Assembly: GCA_965660945.1 (NCBI GenBank)
Contig: CBFIBS010000005.1
Location: forward strand, 1-64,000
Origin: UBA7985 sp002711265
GTDB taxonomy: Bacteria; Pseudomonadota; Alphaproteobacteria; UBA7985
Reading direction: 5' to 3'
Length of the DNA: 64,000 nucleotides
Shown here one piece after another: positions 9,917-18,391 of the stretch. The first letter of the stretch is position 1, and every line of letters starts with the position of its first letter. Below the pieces are notes generated by a model. That model worked only from the letters and a program-made list of their open reading frames with translations, did no database searches and was not told the DNA's origin. The translations under genes and the position numbers were made by a program.

Positions 9917-10336
9917 CTAGAGCGACAGCAGATCGGCAATCTGGTTGGCTTGCTGGCCGCCGTAGACGGCGATTTCCTCGCCACCATTGAAGAAGATCAG
10001 GGTGGTGCGGGCGGCGCTGCCGGTAATGCGGTGGCTGCCGACCTGCTGCGGGCGAGGTCGGTCATCGATGTTGATAGCGAACACCTTCACGTCGGCAAAG
10101 GCGGCTGGGTTCTGCTGCAGCACCGCATGAAGGGTCCGTCGCTGGGCGATGCACGACGGGCACCATTCAGCCCAGACGTTGACGACAACCTGCTCGCCGT
10201 TGTTGATCGCAGCCTGCGCGGCTTCGGCATCCCAGGTGATGAAACCCATGACCTCATCCGACCGGGCTTGCGCCGCCGTGCTGAGGCCGATGGTTGCCAG
10301 AACGAAGGCAAGAATAGCGGTAAAGCGCTTGAACAC
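9917..10336 (-). CDS. secreted thioredoxin-fold protein
   Basis: 139 residues from GTG at 10336, preceded by GGAGT with 7-nt spacing; this removes 26 odd residues from a longer reading. Residues 1-24 form a signal peptide (FTAILAFVLATIGLSTAAQA). The redox motif is WCPSC in the VNVWAEWCPSC context, then a FAINIDD strand. The cis-Pro position of thioredoxins is not clearly present (the later loop reads SAARTTLIFF). It is probably a periplasmic thiol oxidoreductase; without an obvious cis-Pro its activity is uncertain. Confidence 0.8.
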   Translation of the reverse strand: MFKRFTAILAFVLATIGLSTAAQARSDEVMGFITWDAEAAQAAINNGEQVVVNVWAEWCPSCIAQRRTLHAVLQQNPAAFADVKVFAINIDDRPRPQQVGSHRITGSAARTTLIFFNGGEEIAVYGGQQANQIADLLSL

Positions 10337-10353
10337 GTCGGTACTCCTTGACC

Positions 10354-10391
10354 AGAAAATCAGGGCCCGGAGGCGCAAACGCCGACGGGCC
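10354..10391 (-). terminator. probable terminator downstream of ftsY
   Basis: On the reverse strand a hairpin pairs GGCCCG (10364-10369) with CGGGCC (10386-10391), and GGCG (10372-10375) with CGCC (10380-10383), closed by a 4-nt loop, and is followed by a short T-rich stretch (TGATTTTC). It lies between the ftsY stop and the thioredoxin-like gene start. Confidence 0.5.
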
Positions 10392-10476
10392 AACACTGGG
10401 GGTGTTTGAGCCAAATCAGCGGATAACAGTCCAGTCAGAACCCCGTGATCAGCAAAGGCACGTCCGGCGCAGGGCT

Positions 10477-11648
<1,172 letters not shown>

Positions 11649-11649
<1 letters not shown>

Positions 11650-12911
11650 CAGAGCGGCACTCCCATCAGAATTCCATCGTTGAGGTCGACCATGCGCAGC
11701 GTCTCCATCGTCCCGGGTTCGGGCCGCTGACCGTCGAGGCGACGAACGCCAGCGAAATTCGGTGTGCGACCCAGCCCGTCCTTCTCGAACAGAACGGTCG
11801 CCGTACGACCCAGCTGGGCGGTCATAAAGGCGCTGCGGGCGAGGTCACCCCGGGCGCGGAGCCGAGCCGCCCGGTCCTTGCGCACCTGCTTGTCCACGGC
11901 GGGCATTTTCGCCGCCGGGGTGCCTTCGCGTTCGGAATAGGGAAAGACGTGCAGGTAAGTCAGGCCGCAGTCCTCGACCAGCGCCAGCGAGCGCTCGAAC
12001 ATGGCGTCGGTCTCGGTGGGAAAGCCGGTGATGATGTCGGCCCCCAACGCACAGTCAGGGCGACGGCGGCGCAGCTCGGCCGCGAGCTCGACCGCATGGT
12101 GGCGCAGGTGCCGCCGCTTCATCCTCTTGAGCACCAGATCATCCCCGGCCTGCAGGCTCAGGTGGAAGTGGGGCATCAGCCGCGGTTCCTCGGCCACCAG
12201 CCGGAGCAGGTCGTCGTCCATCTCCACCGCGTCGAGTGACGACAGCCGCAGCCGCGATAGCTCGGGCACCGCCTGCAGCACCCGCCGGATCAGCTGACCC
12301 AGCGTCGGGGTGCCGGGCAGATCGGCGCCGTAGGAGGTTACATCGACCCCGGTCACCACCACTTCGCGGGCGCCGGTTTCGACCAGCCGCCGTACCTGCG
12401 CGATCACGTCGAGGACCGGCACCGAGCGGCTGTTCCCGCGGCCATAGGGGATAATGCAGAAGGTACAGCGGTGGTCACAGCCAGTCTGCACCTGCACAAA
12501 GGCGCGGGTGTGTTCCACGTAGCCATCGAGCAGGTGCGGGGCGGTTTCACGCACCGCCATGATATCCTGCACCAGCACCCGCTCGGCCGCATCATCGGCG
12601 GCCTTGGGCGCCTGCCAGGTCTCGGCGCGTAGCTTTTCCTCGTTGCCGACAACGCGGGCGACCTCGGGCATGTCGGCGAAGGCCTGCGGGTTCACCTGCG
12701 CGGCGCAGCCGGTGACAACGATCTCGGCATCGGGGTTTTCGCGGTGCGCGCGACGGATGGCCTGCCGCGCCTGCCGCTCCGCCTCGGCGGTGACGGCGCA
12801 TGTGTTGACCACCAGCGTATCTGCCCCCTCGGGCAGATGGCCCTTGATGACCTCGGACTCGTAGATGTTGAGCCGACAGCCAAACGACAGAACCCGGCGA
12901 TCCTCAGTCAT
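11649..12911 (-). CDS. mtaB: tRNA (t6A37) C2-methylthiotransferase MtaB
   Basis: 420 residues. A radical-SAM enzyme that adds a methylthio group to t6A at position 37 of ANN-decoding tRNAs. Seen: the N-terminal methylthiotransferase domain beginning FGCRLN with further cluster cysteines (NTCAVT, VTGCAAQ), the radical-SAM motif CDHRCTFC, and a C-terminal TRAM-like part. ATG at 12911 is chosen; it overlaps the dapF stop by 8 nt, whereas the longer reading to 12959 would lie deeper inside dapF. Middle gene of dapF-mtaB-ftsY, an order common in alphaproteobacteria. Confidence 0.94.
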
Positions 12912-13740
12912 GGAGCAGATCCGCAGACAGCTGGCCGGAGAAGGCGTGGCTGGCGCCACCGGTCATGGTGATCTGATTGGCGCTCTGGTCCCAGTCGATT
13001 TCGAGCACACCACCGTCGAGTTGAACCTTGATCGGACCGGCAACCAGACCCCGCCGGATCGCGGCAATGGCACCGGCGCAGGCGCCTGAACCCGACGCGC
13101 CCGTGACGCCGACCCCGCGCTCCCACACCCGCTGGCGGATGCTGTTCGGGCCAGTCGGGGTTACAAATTGCACGTTGGTGCGGTTGGGAAACAGCGCGTG
13201 GGTCTCGATTTCGGCGCCGATGGGGGCAAAGTCGAGGGCGTCAGCATCGTCGACGAAGAACACGCAGTGCGGGTTGCCGACCGACACCGCCGCAGGCTGG
13301 CCCAGTCCCGGCACCAGCTCGGGCAGGAAGGCCGTGTCCACGTCCTGCGACAGCGGGATGGCCTGCCACCCCAGGTGCGCCGGGCCCATGCCGACGCTGT
13401 AGCGACCATCGTCCAGCCGCCAGGTGGGCAGCACGCCGACGATGGTTTCAATCGCCGGGGTCTGACCGGTCTCCTCGAAGCCCAGCCGGGCGACGCAGCG
13501 GGTGGCATTGCCGCAGGCCTCGGCCTGACTGCCGTCCGCGTTGAAAATGCGCATGAAGACCTGCGCCGCCGCGTTCTGCGGTGGTTCGAGCACGATCAGC
13601 TGGTCACAGCCGACGCCAAAATGCCGATCAGCGATCCGCTGCGCCTGCGACGGCGTCGGGGCAAAGGGCACCTCGCGGGCGTCAACGATGACGAAATCGT
13701 TGCCCAGGCCGTGCATCTTTATGAAAGGTCTGCGGTCCAT
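12904..13740 (-). CDS. dapF: Diaminopimelate epimerase
   Basis: 278 residues. It interconverts LL- and meso-diaminopimelate for lysine and peptidoglycan synthesis. Both catalytic cysteines are visible: ACGNATRC in the N-terminal half and GASGSGACAGA in the C-terminal half, with the start motif KMHGLGNDFVIVD and the FNADGS loop. First gene of the overlapping dapF-mtaB-ftsY operon; divergent rlmJ begins 86 bp away. Confidence 0.97.
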   Translation of the reverse strand: MDRRPFIKMHGLGNDFVIVDAREVPFAPTPSQAQRIADRHFGVGCDQLIVLEPPQNAAAQVFMRIFNADGSQAEACGNATRCVARLGFEETGQTPAIETIVGVLPTWRLDDGRYSVGMGPAHLGWQAIPLSQDVDTAFLPELVPGLGQPAAVSVGNPHCVFFVDDADALDFAPIGAEIETHALFPNRTNVQFVTPTGPNSIRQRVWERGVGVTGASGSGACAGAIAAIRRGLVAGPIKVQLDGGVLEIDWDQSANQITMTGGASHAFSGQLSADLLHD

Positions 13741-13825
13741 AGCGCTGAAAATAGGTCTTTTCTCCGCCCCCCGCTACCGCTTACGAAGGAGACCCGCCCC
13801 CCGAAGAAATGGAGCCTCGCCGCTT

Positions 13826-14626
13826 GTGCTGTCCTACCAACACGGTTTTCACGCCGGAAACCCGGCCGATGTCCATAAGCACGCCTTCGTACTGGCGCTG
13901 CTCAGCCTGCTGATCAAGAAGGCGCGGCCGCTGACCTACGTGGAGAGCCACGCCGGGCGCGGGCGCTACGATCTGACCGGGGAGCAGGCCCGGAAAACCG
14001 GCGAGTGGCAGGCCGGCGTCGGGGCGCTCTACGATCAGGCCGGGCTGCCGACACCCCTGTCCCGCTACCGCGACGTGGTCGCCCGTTGGAACCGGGGTGA
14101 GGCGATCGAGCAGTACCCGGGCAGCCCCTGCATTGCCGCAGGCGCCCTGCGGCGGCGCGACCGGCTGCAGTTGTTTGAAGCTCACAGAAAGGAATTCGAG
14201 GCCCTCGAAGCGGCCATGGCGCCCTATCGACAGGCCAGCGTGCGGCGGCAGGACGGCTACGACGGCATGCTCGAGGCCTTCAGCAACCCCGCGCCGCATC
14301 ACAGGCTGATCGGGCTGATCGACCCATCCTACGAGCTGAAGGAAGACTTTGAGCGCGCGCCCGCCTTTGCCCGTCGGCTGATCGAGGTGGTCCCCGACGC
14401 ACTGATCATGGTCTGGTATCCGGTGCTGAGCAGCGGCACAGGCGAAATCGATGGCTCGGGCGCGGGCTGGCACAGCGTCGTCCGCTTCCGCGCGCACGCC
14501 GAAGGTCACCGGATGGTCGGATCCGGGGTTGCGCTTTACGGTGACGTTGAAGACATGCGACGCCCGATCAAGGTGCTCGATCGTGGGCTGCAGGCGTACT
14601 TCTCGGAGAGTGGGTCGGGCGACTAG
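13826..14626 (+). CDS. rlmJ: 23S rRNA (adenine2030-N6)-methyltransferase RlmJ
   Basis: 266 residues from GTG at 13826, giving the family start MLSYQHGFHAGNPADVHKH; a longer in-frame reading from 13541 runs back over dapF and is rejected. RlmJ methylates A2030 of 23S rRNA using SAM. The ESHAGRGRYDL segment is the SAM-binding region, and the catalytic tetrapeptide region reads DPSYE where DPPYE is usual. Divergent from dapF; convergent with, and overlapping by a few bases, the small secreted peptide gene at 14623. Confidence 0.9.
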   Translation: MLSYQHGFHAGNPADVHKHAFVLALLSLLIKKARPLTYVESHAGRGRYDLTGEQARKTGEWQAGVGALYDQAGLPTPLSRYRDVVARWNRGEAIEQYPGSPCIAAGALRRRDRLQLFEAHRKEFEALEAAMAPYRQASVRRQDGYDGMLEAFSNPAPHHRLIGLIDPSYELKEDFERAPAFARRLIEVVPDALIMVWYPVLSSGTGEIDGSGAGWHSVVRFRAHAEGHRMVGSGVALYGDVEDMRRPIKVLDRGLQAYFSESGSGD

Positions 14627-14754
14627 TTGTCGATGACCAGTGTCTGTTCAAACGTGATGTCGGTCTGGAACTCAGGACCGGTGGACAGGGCAGCGACAGC
14701 GCCAGTCAGGCTGACAACTGCAAAAAGGCCGAGAAACAAGCCAATAATCCGCAT
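14623..14754 (-). CDS. short secreted peptide, not in known families
   Basis: 43 residues from ATG at 14754 (GGAG 6 nt upstream), or 47 from ATG at 14766, which also has a good GAGG site. The product opens with a clean signal peptide (MRIIGLFLGLFAVVSLTGAV), then about 20 residues rich in Thr, Glu and Asp, ending LVIDN. It is on the opposite strand to a spurious forward reading at 14627-14842. The stop overlaps the rlmJ stop. Two alternative starts, each with a ribosome site, and the codon-like pattern support a real gene; function unknown, perhaps a periplasmic peptide. Confidence 0.55.
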   Translation of the reverse strand: MRIIGLFLGLFAVVSLTGAVAALSTGPEFQTDITFEQTLVIDN

Positions 14755-14766
14755 TGAAAACTCCAT

Positions 14767-15209
14767 TACCCCCTCAGCAACCCGCCGAATGCGAAATCGT
14801 CCGGTCGCCGCGACGCTTCACACGTCCTGTGGTTTGCCCTGACGGGCTCAGATGTATCTCAAGTTTTTCACAAAAACCATAGAAACCATCAGCATCAATC
14901 TCAAAAACATGGCCCAAGGGCCGGATCGATCATTTGAGGTGGTCTCGGTGCGCGGGCGCAGCCTTCGTAAATGAACCTGAACAGTATGAAATGCTTAGTA
15001 TTAAACTGCGGTGGTCATAGCACAGCTTCAGGGCAAAATCCCGCTTAAAGTGAATGTCACTGACAATGTTTCACCAAAATTGTGTATCGATTCGATTATG
15101 CCACTCGTAGGCGTAGAATTGTGCATTGTCAGTTGGTTATCAGTGAATGCCGATAAATTGTCTCATGACTGCTGATAGAGTCAGATTGTGACAGCGTCAC
15201 TGTTTTGCC
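14767..15209. other. AT-rich intergenic spacer
   Basis: 443 bp without a convincing gene. From about 14850 the base composition is visibly AT-richer than any neighbour, with A/T tracts near 14865-14885 and several short inverted repeats, e.g. GTGAC-AGC-GTCAC at 15188-15200 just past the arsJ stop. It separates the secreted peptide promoter region from the 3' end of the GAPDH-arsJ unit. Only tiny readings (21 residues at most) were noticed. Confidence 0.6.
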
Positions 15210-16481
15210 TTATCGGGCTTCGACCTTGGTCGAGGTCTGCGGCAGGCGGATTGAGACCAACCATGCCAGCGCGCAGAACAGCGTGGCCACGAGCAGGCAA
15301 GCCAGCAGGCCAGATTTACCGGCAACCCCGCCGAAGGTCTGGAATATCACCCCGGAGAGCAAGGCTCCCAGCAGCCGTCCGGCGGCATTGCTCATGTAGT
15401 AGAAACCAACATCCAGTGTGACGTCCTCGGCTTCTGCGTAGGCGAGCACCAGAAACGAGTGCAGGGTCGAATTGATCGCAAATGCACCGCCGAACAGGAT
15501 CAATCCTCCCGCAACCACGGCGGTCAGCCCGTCAACCTGAAGCGAAAGCACGGTTGCTGACAGGGCCAACAGGATCATCACCAGCATCGCCCCCCAGACC
15601 CGCAAGGCGCGCACCGACCGCCCGATCGCGCCGGTGCGGATCGCGAGCAGGTTGGGCGTTGCGCCCTGAACCACACCGTAGCCCATGACCCACACCGCCA
15701 TGAATGCGCCAACGGCAGCGAAGGTCCAACCCTGCGCGTAGAAGAACAGCGGTACGCCAACGACAAACCAGACATCGCGCGCGCCGAACAGGAACACCCG
15801 CGCCAATGACAGCCGGTTCAGGGCTGAAGATGTCGAGAAAATCGTTGAAAACGGCAGCGCGGCCCGTTTCCGGCCCGACAAACCCGCAGGCATGAGCGCC
15901 AGCGCCCCAAGCAGAATCAGCGCCAGCCCGCCGGCGAGCACCCAGAGACCCGCGCTGAAACCGATGGTCTGAAGCAGCCCGGCCCCGACGAAAAAGCCCA
16001 GACCCTTGATGGCGTTCTTGGACCCGGTGAGCCGCGCCACCCAGCGCAGCAGGCGGCTTTCCCCGGCCTCGCCCTCCGGCACCAAGACCTTGACCGCGCT
16101 CTTCGCCGACATCTTGGTAAGGTCTTTGGCGACCCCGGCCAGACCCTGCAGTCCCATGACGAGCAGGACTGACGCCAGACCCACGGTGGTGGGGTTAGCC
16201 ACTGCGAGCAGAGCGAGCGTTCCGACCTGCAGCACCAACCCAGCGTACAGGGTGAGATTGAGTCCATAGCGCGCAGCGATCCAGCCTGCGCCCAGATTGG
16301 TGACCATGCCCATGAACTCGTAGAGCAGGAACAGGAAGGCGAGCGAAATCGGGTCGAAACCATTTATGTGGAAATACAGCAGCACCAGCATGCGCAGCGC
16401 GCCGTCGGTGAGCATAAAAGCCCAGTAGGCCGCCGTGACCAGCGCGTAAGCGAACAGGCTTCGGTCCGGTCCCGAAATCAT
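15210..16481 (-). CDS. arsJ: ArsJ-type organoarsenical efflux permease (MFS)
   Basis: 423 residues, about 12 hydrophobic helices, major facilitator fold. The N-terminal segment YWAFMLTDGALRMLVLLYFH, then FLFLLYEFMGMVTNLGAGW, is the hallmark of the ArsJ family as I know it. ArsJ exports 1-arseno-3-phosphoglycerate, the unstable product made by GAPDH from arsenate. ATG at 16481 overlaps the GAPDH stop in ATGA, so the two genes are translationally coupled, exactly the pairing described for ArsJ. A longer start at 16529 is rejected. No arsR, arsB/acr3 or arsC is seen nearby. Confidence 0.88.
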   Translation of the reverse strand: MISGPDRSLFAYALVTAAYWAFMLTDGALRMLVLLYFHINGFDPISLAFLFLLYEFMGMVTNLGAGWIAARYGLNLTLYAGLVLQVGTLALLAVANPTTVGLASVLLVMGLQGLAGVAKDLTKMSAKSAVKVLVPEGEAGESRLLRWVARLTGSKNAIKGLGFFVGAGLLQTIGFSAGLWVLAGGLALILLGALALMPAGLSGRKRAALPFSTIFSTSSALNRLSLARVFLFGARDVWFVVGVPLFFYAQGWTFAAVGAFMAVWVMGYGVVQGATPNLLAIRTGAIGRSVRALRVWGAMLVMILLALSATVLSLQVDGLTAVVAGGLILFGGAFAINSTLHSFLVLAYAEAEDVTLDVGFYYMSNAAGRLLGALLSGVIFQTFGGVAGKSGLLACLLVATLFCALAWLVSIRLPQTSTKVEAR

Positions 16482-17494
16482 GGCTCGAGGCCTGACAGCA
16501 CCAGCCGAGTGACGTCGGCGAGCCGCCACGCGTAGCCCATCTCGTTGTCGTACCAGGCATAGACCTTCAGCTGGGTCTCATTCACCACCATCGTCGACAG
16601 GGCGTCGATGATGCTGGACCGGGTATCGTTGGTGTAGTCGGCGGAGACCAGCGGCCGCTCCTCATATCCAAGAATATCCGCCAGCTCGCCTTCGGCTGCC
16701 GCTTTAAAGGCAGCGTTTGCAGCTTCGACGGTCGTCGGTCGTTCGAGCTCGAACACGCAGTCGGTCAGGGATGCGTTGAGCAGAGGCACGCGAACGGCGT
16801 GGCCATTCAAGCGACCTTTGAGCTGCGGGTAAATCATGGTGATCGCCGTCGCCGAGCCTGTCGTCGTCGGGATCAGCGAATTCAGCGCCGATCGCGCCCG
16901 GCGCAGATCCTTGTGGGGTCGGTCAACGATGGTCTGGGTGTTGGTGACGTCGTGGATCGTGGTCATCGAGCCGTGACGGATGCCGAAAGTCTCGAGCACA
17001 ACTTTGACCACGGGCGCGAGGCAATTGGTGGTGCAGGATGCCGCCGTCACGATGTGCTGGGTGGCGGGGTCGTAGTCCTGCTCGTGATTGACGCCGTAGA
17101 CAAGGTTTGCCGCGCCTTCTTTGACCGGTGCGGAGACCACCACCTTGCGCACCCCGGCGTCGAAGTAGGGCTGGAGCCGCTCAGGCGTTTTGAAAGCCCC
17201 GGTGCAGTCAACCACCAGATCGATACCCAGCTGCGCGAGCGGCAGGTCCGCCAGCGCCTCGTGCTGGGTAAACCGGATACGGCGGCTGCCGACCGCGATT
17301 GTGTCTGCGTCGGGCGCGCTCAGACCTGCCTCCCAGCGACCGTGAACGGTGTCGAACTCCAGCAGGTGAGCATGCACCGCCGCATCACCCCCAATGTCGT
17401 TGAGGAGGACAATATCGGCGTCGAGGCCTTCGTCGACGAAAGCGCGAATTACAAGCTTTCCGATCCGGCCAAGGCCGTTGATGGCGATGCGCAT
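16478..17494 (-). CDS. Glyceraldehyde-3-phosphate dehydrogenase, arsenate-resistance type
   Basis: 338 residues. GGAG precedes ATG 17494 by 8 nt; an upstream reading to 17539 is rejected. Rossmann motif NGLGRIGKLVIRA, catalytic Cys in ASCTTNCLAP, catalytic His in the TTIHDVTNTQ region, and the C-terminal AWYDNEMGYAWR are intact, so it is an active enzyme using glyceraldehyde-3-phosphate. The HLLEFDTVHGRW stretch and overlap with arsJ place it with GAPDHs that use arsenate to make 1-arseno-3-phosphoglycerate. It may also serve central metabolism, since no other GAPDH is in the window. Confidence 0.92.
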   Translation of the reverse strand: MRIAINGLGRIGKLVIRAFVDEGLDADIVLLNDIGGDAAVHAHLLEFDTVHGRWEAGLSAPDADTIAVGSRRIRFTQHEALADLPLAQLGIDLVVDCTGAFKTPERLQPYFDAGVRKVVVSAPVKEGAANLVYGVNHEQDYDPATQHIVTAASCTTNCLAPVVKVVLETFGIRHGSMTTIHDVTNTQTIVDRPHKDLRRARSALNSLIPTTTGSATAITMIYPQLKGRLNGHAVRVPLLNASLTDCVFELERPTTVEAANAAFKAAAEGELADILGYEERPLVSADYTNDTRSSIIDALSTMVVNETQLKVYAWYDNEMGYAWRLADVTRLVLSGLEP

Positions 17495-17623
17495 GGTCTG
17501 GTCTCCGTTCGTGCCATTCAGGCCGTTGCGGTCGATCATTCAGTTTGGCAGAAACTGTGTTCGAACGCCCATATTACAATTTCATGAATAGGAGCGCAGC
17601 CACCGCAGCCGATAGGCGCGGAC
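17495..17623 (-). promoter_or_regulatory. probable promoter/operator region of the GAPDH-arsJ unit
   Basis: 129 bp between the GAPDH start and the DUF2278 stop, clearly less GC-rich than the genes. It holds a perfect 8-bp palindrome TTCATGAA (17581-17588) and, on the coding strand just downstream, a TAATAT box that could be a -10 element. A repressor (ArsR or other) binding here is possible but unproven. Confidence 0.3.
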
Positions 17624-18292
17624 TCAGGCGCTGTCACCATTAAGCAGCGACCAGATCGAAGGGGCGTCGTCGACCGGGTGCCCGGTCTGGGCGTGAGTAC
17701 GGCTCGCCTGGCTCTGGAAGGCCCAGAAGTAGCCGATCCAGCCCGCTTCGGGTGCTTGGAGGAACAGCGCCCCGTCCTGAAACCGGCCGTTGGTGCCCCA
17801 GTACCGTCCGGTCGAACCCTGATTCATATGGACATTATGCAAGCCGCGGCGGGCGCGGTCGTTGAAGGGCTCGCCGAAAGCGACTGCCTGCCAGCCCTCA
17901 GCCCGAGCCTGCGCCATATCGTGGTAGAGGATGTCGATCAGGTCGTTGTTCCGGCCCGGTCGGTGATGAGGCAGAGCCACCATGTCGCTGAGCCGGAAAA
18001 AGTTGTCGTGCAGGTAGTCGAGCCCATTGCTGCGCCGCTCGCCGCGGCGGTTCATGGGTGTCAGCCCTTCAGACAGGGCTTCCAACCGCCGGGTCAGGCT
18101 GTGGGTGAAGGGAGCCAGGCGCAGAAAGGCGACCTCGCTGGGCCAGCGGCGGGATTTAACGTTGATCGCGATCCGCCACTCGCGTTGACCGCCGCTGAGG
18201 GTGACGTAGAAGTGGGGAGACTTGTCGTCTCGCCGCTCACCGTAGATATCGATGACCCGGCCTCTGACCGCGCCGTATTTCTTCAGGGGCAT
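17624..18292 (-). CDS. DUF2278 family protein
   Basis: 222 residues covering the whole family length. Diagnostic segments are the N-terminal MPLKKYGAVRGRVID, the INVKSRRWPSEV strand, the GLDYLHDNFF motif, NNDLIDIL, and the C-terminal GLHNVHMNQGS, QDGALF and FWAFQSQASRTH...TGHP pattern. Biochemical function is unknown; the fold is thought to be beta-rich. It lies upstream of the GAPDH-arsJ unit on the same strand, separated by 129 bp, and divergent from mnmC. Confidence 0.85.
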   Translation of the reverse strand: MPLKKYGAVRGRVIDIYGERRDDKSPHFYVTLSGGQREWRIAINVKSRRWPSEVAFLRLAPFTHSLTRRLEALSEGLTPMNRRGERRSNGLDYLHDNFFRLSDMVALPHHRPGRNNDLIDILYHDMAQARAEGWQAVAFGEPFNDRARRGLHNVHMNQGSTGRYWGTNGRFQDGALFLQAPEAGWIGYFWAFQSQASRTHAQTGHPVDDAPSIWSLLNGDSA

Positions 18293-18391
18293 ACTCGGGC
18301 CTGTGCCTGCTTGTTGTGCCGGGGCCGGGACACCGGCCTGCGCGCAGTGGTCGCTTCCCTTGGCGCTAAAATCAAGCCATAGCTCAGCACC

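Noticed and set aside
14627..14842. 71-residue forward reading
   Set aside because: Opposite to the secreted peptide gene, which has better start sites and signal peptide; this one has no family features.
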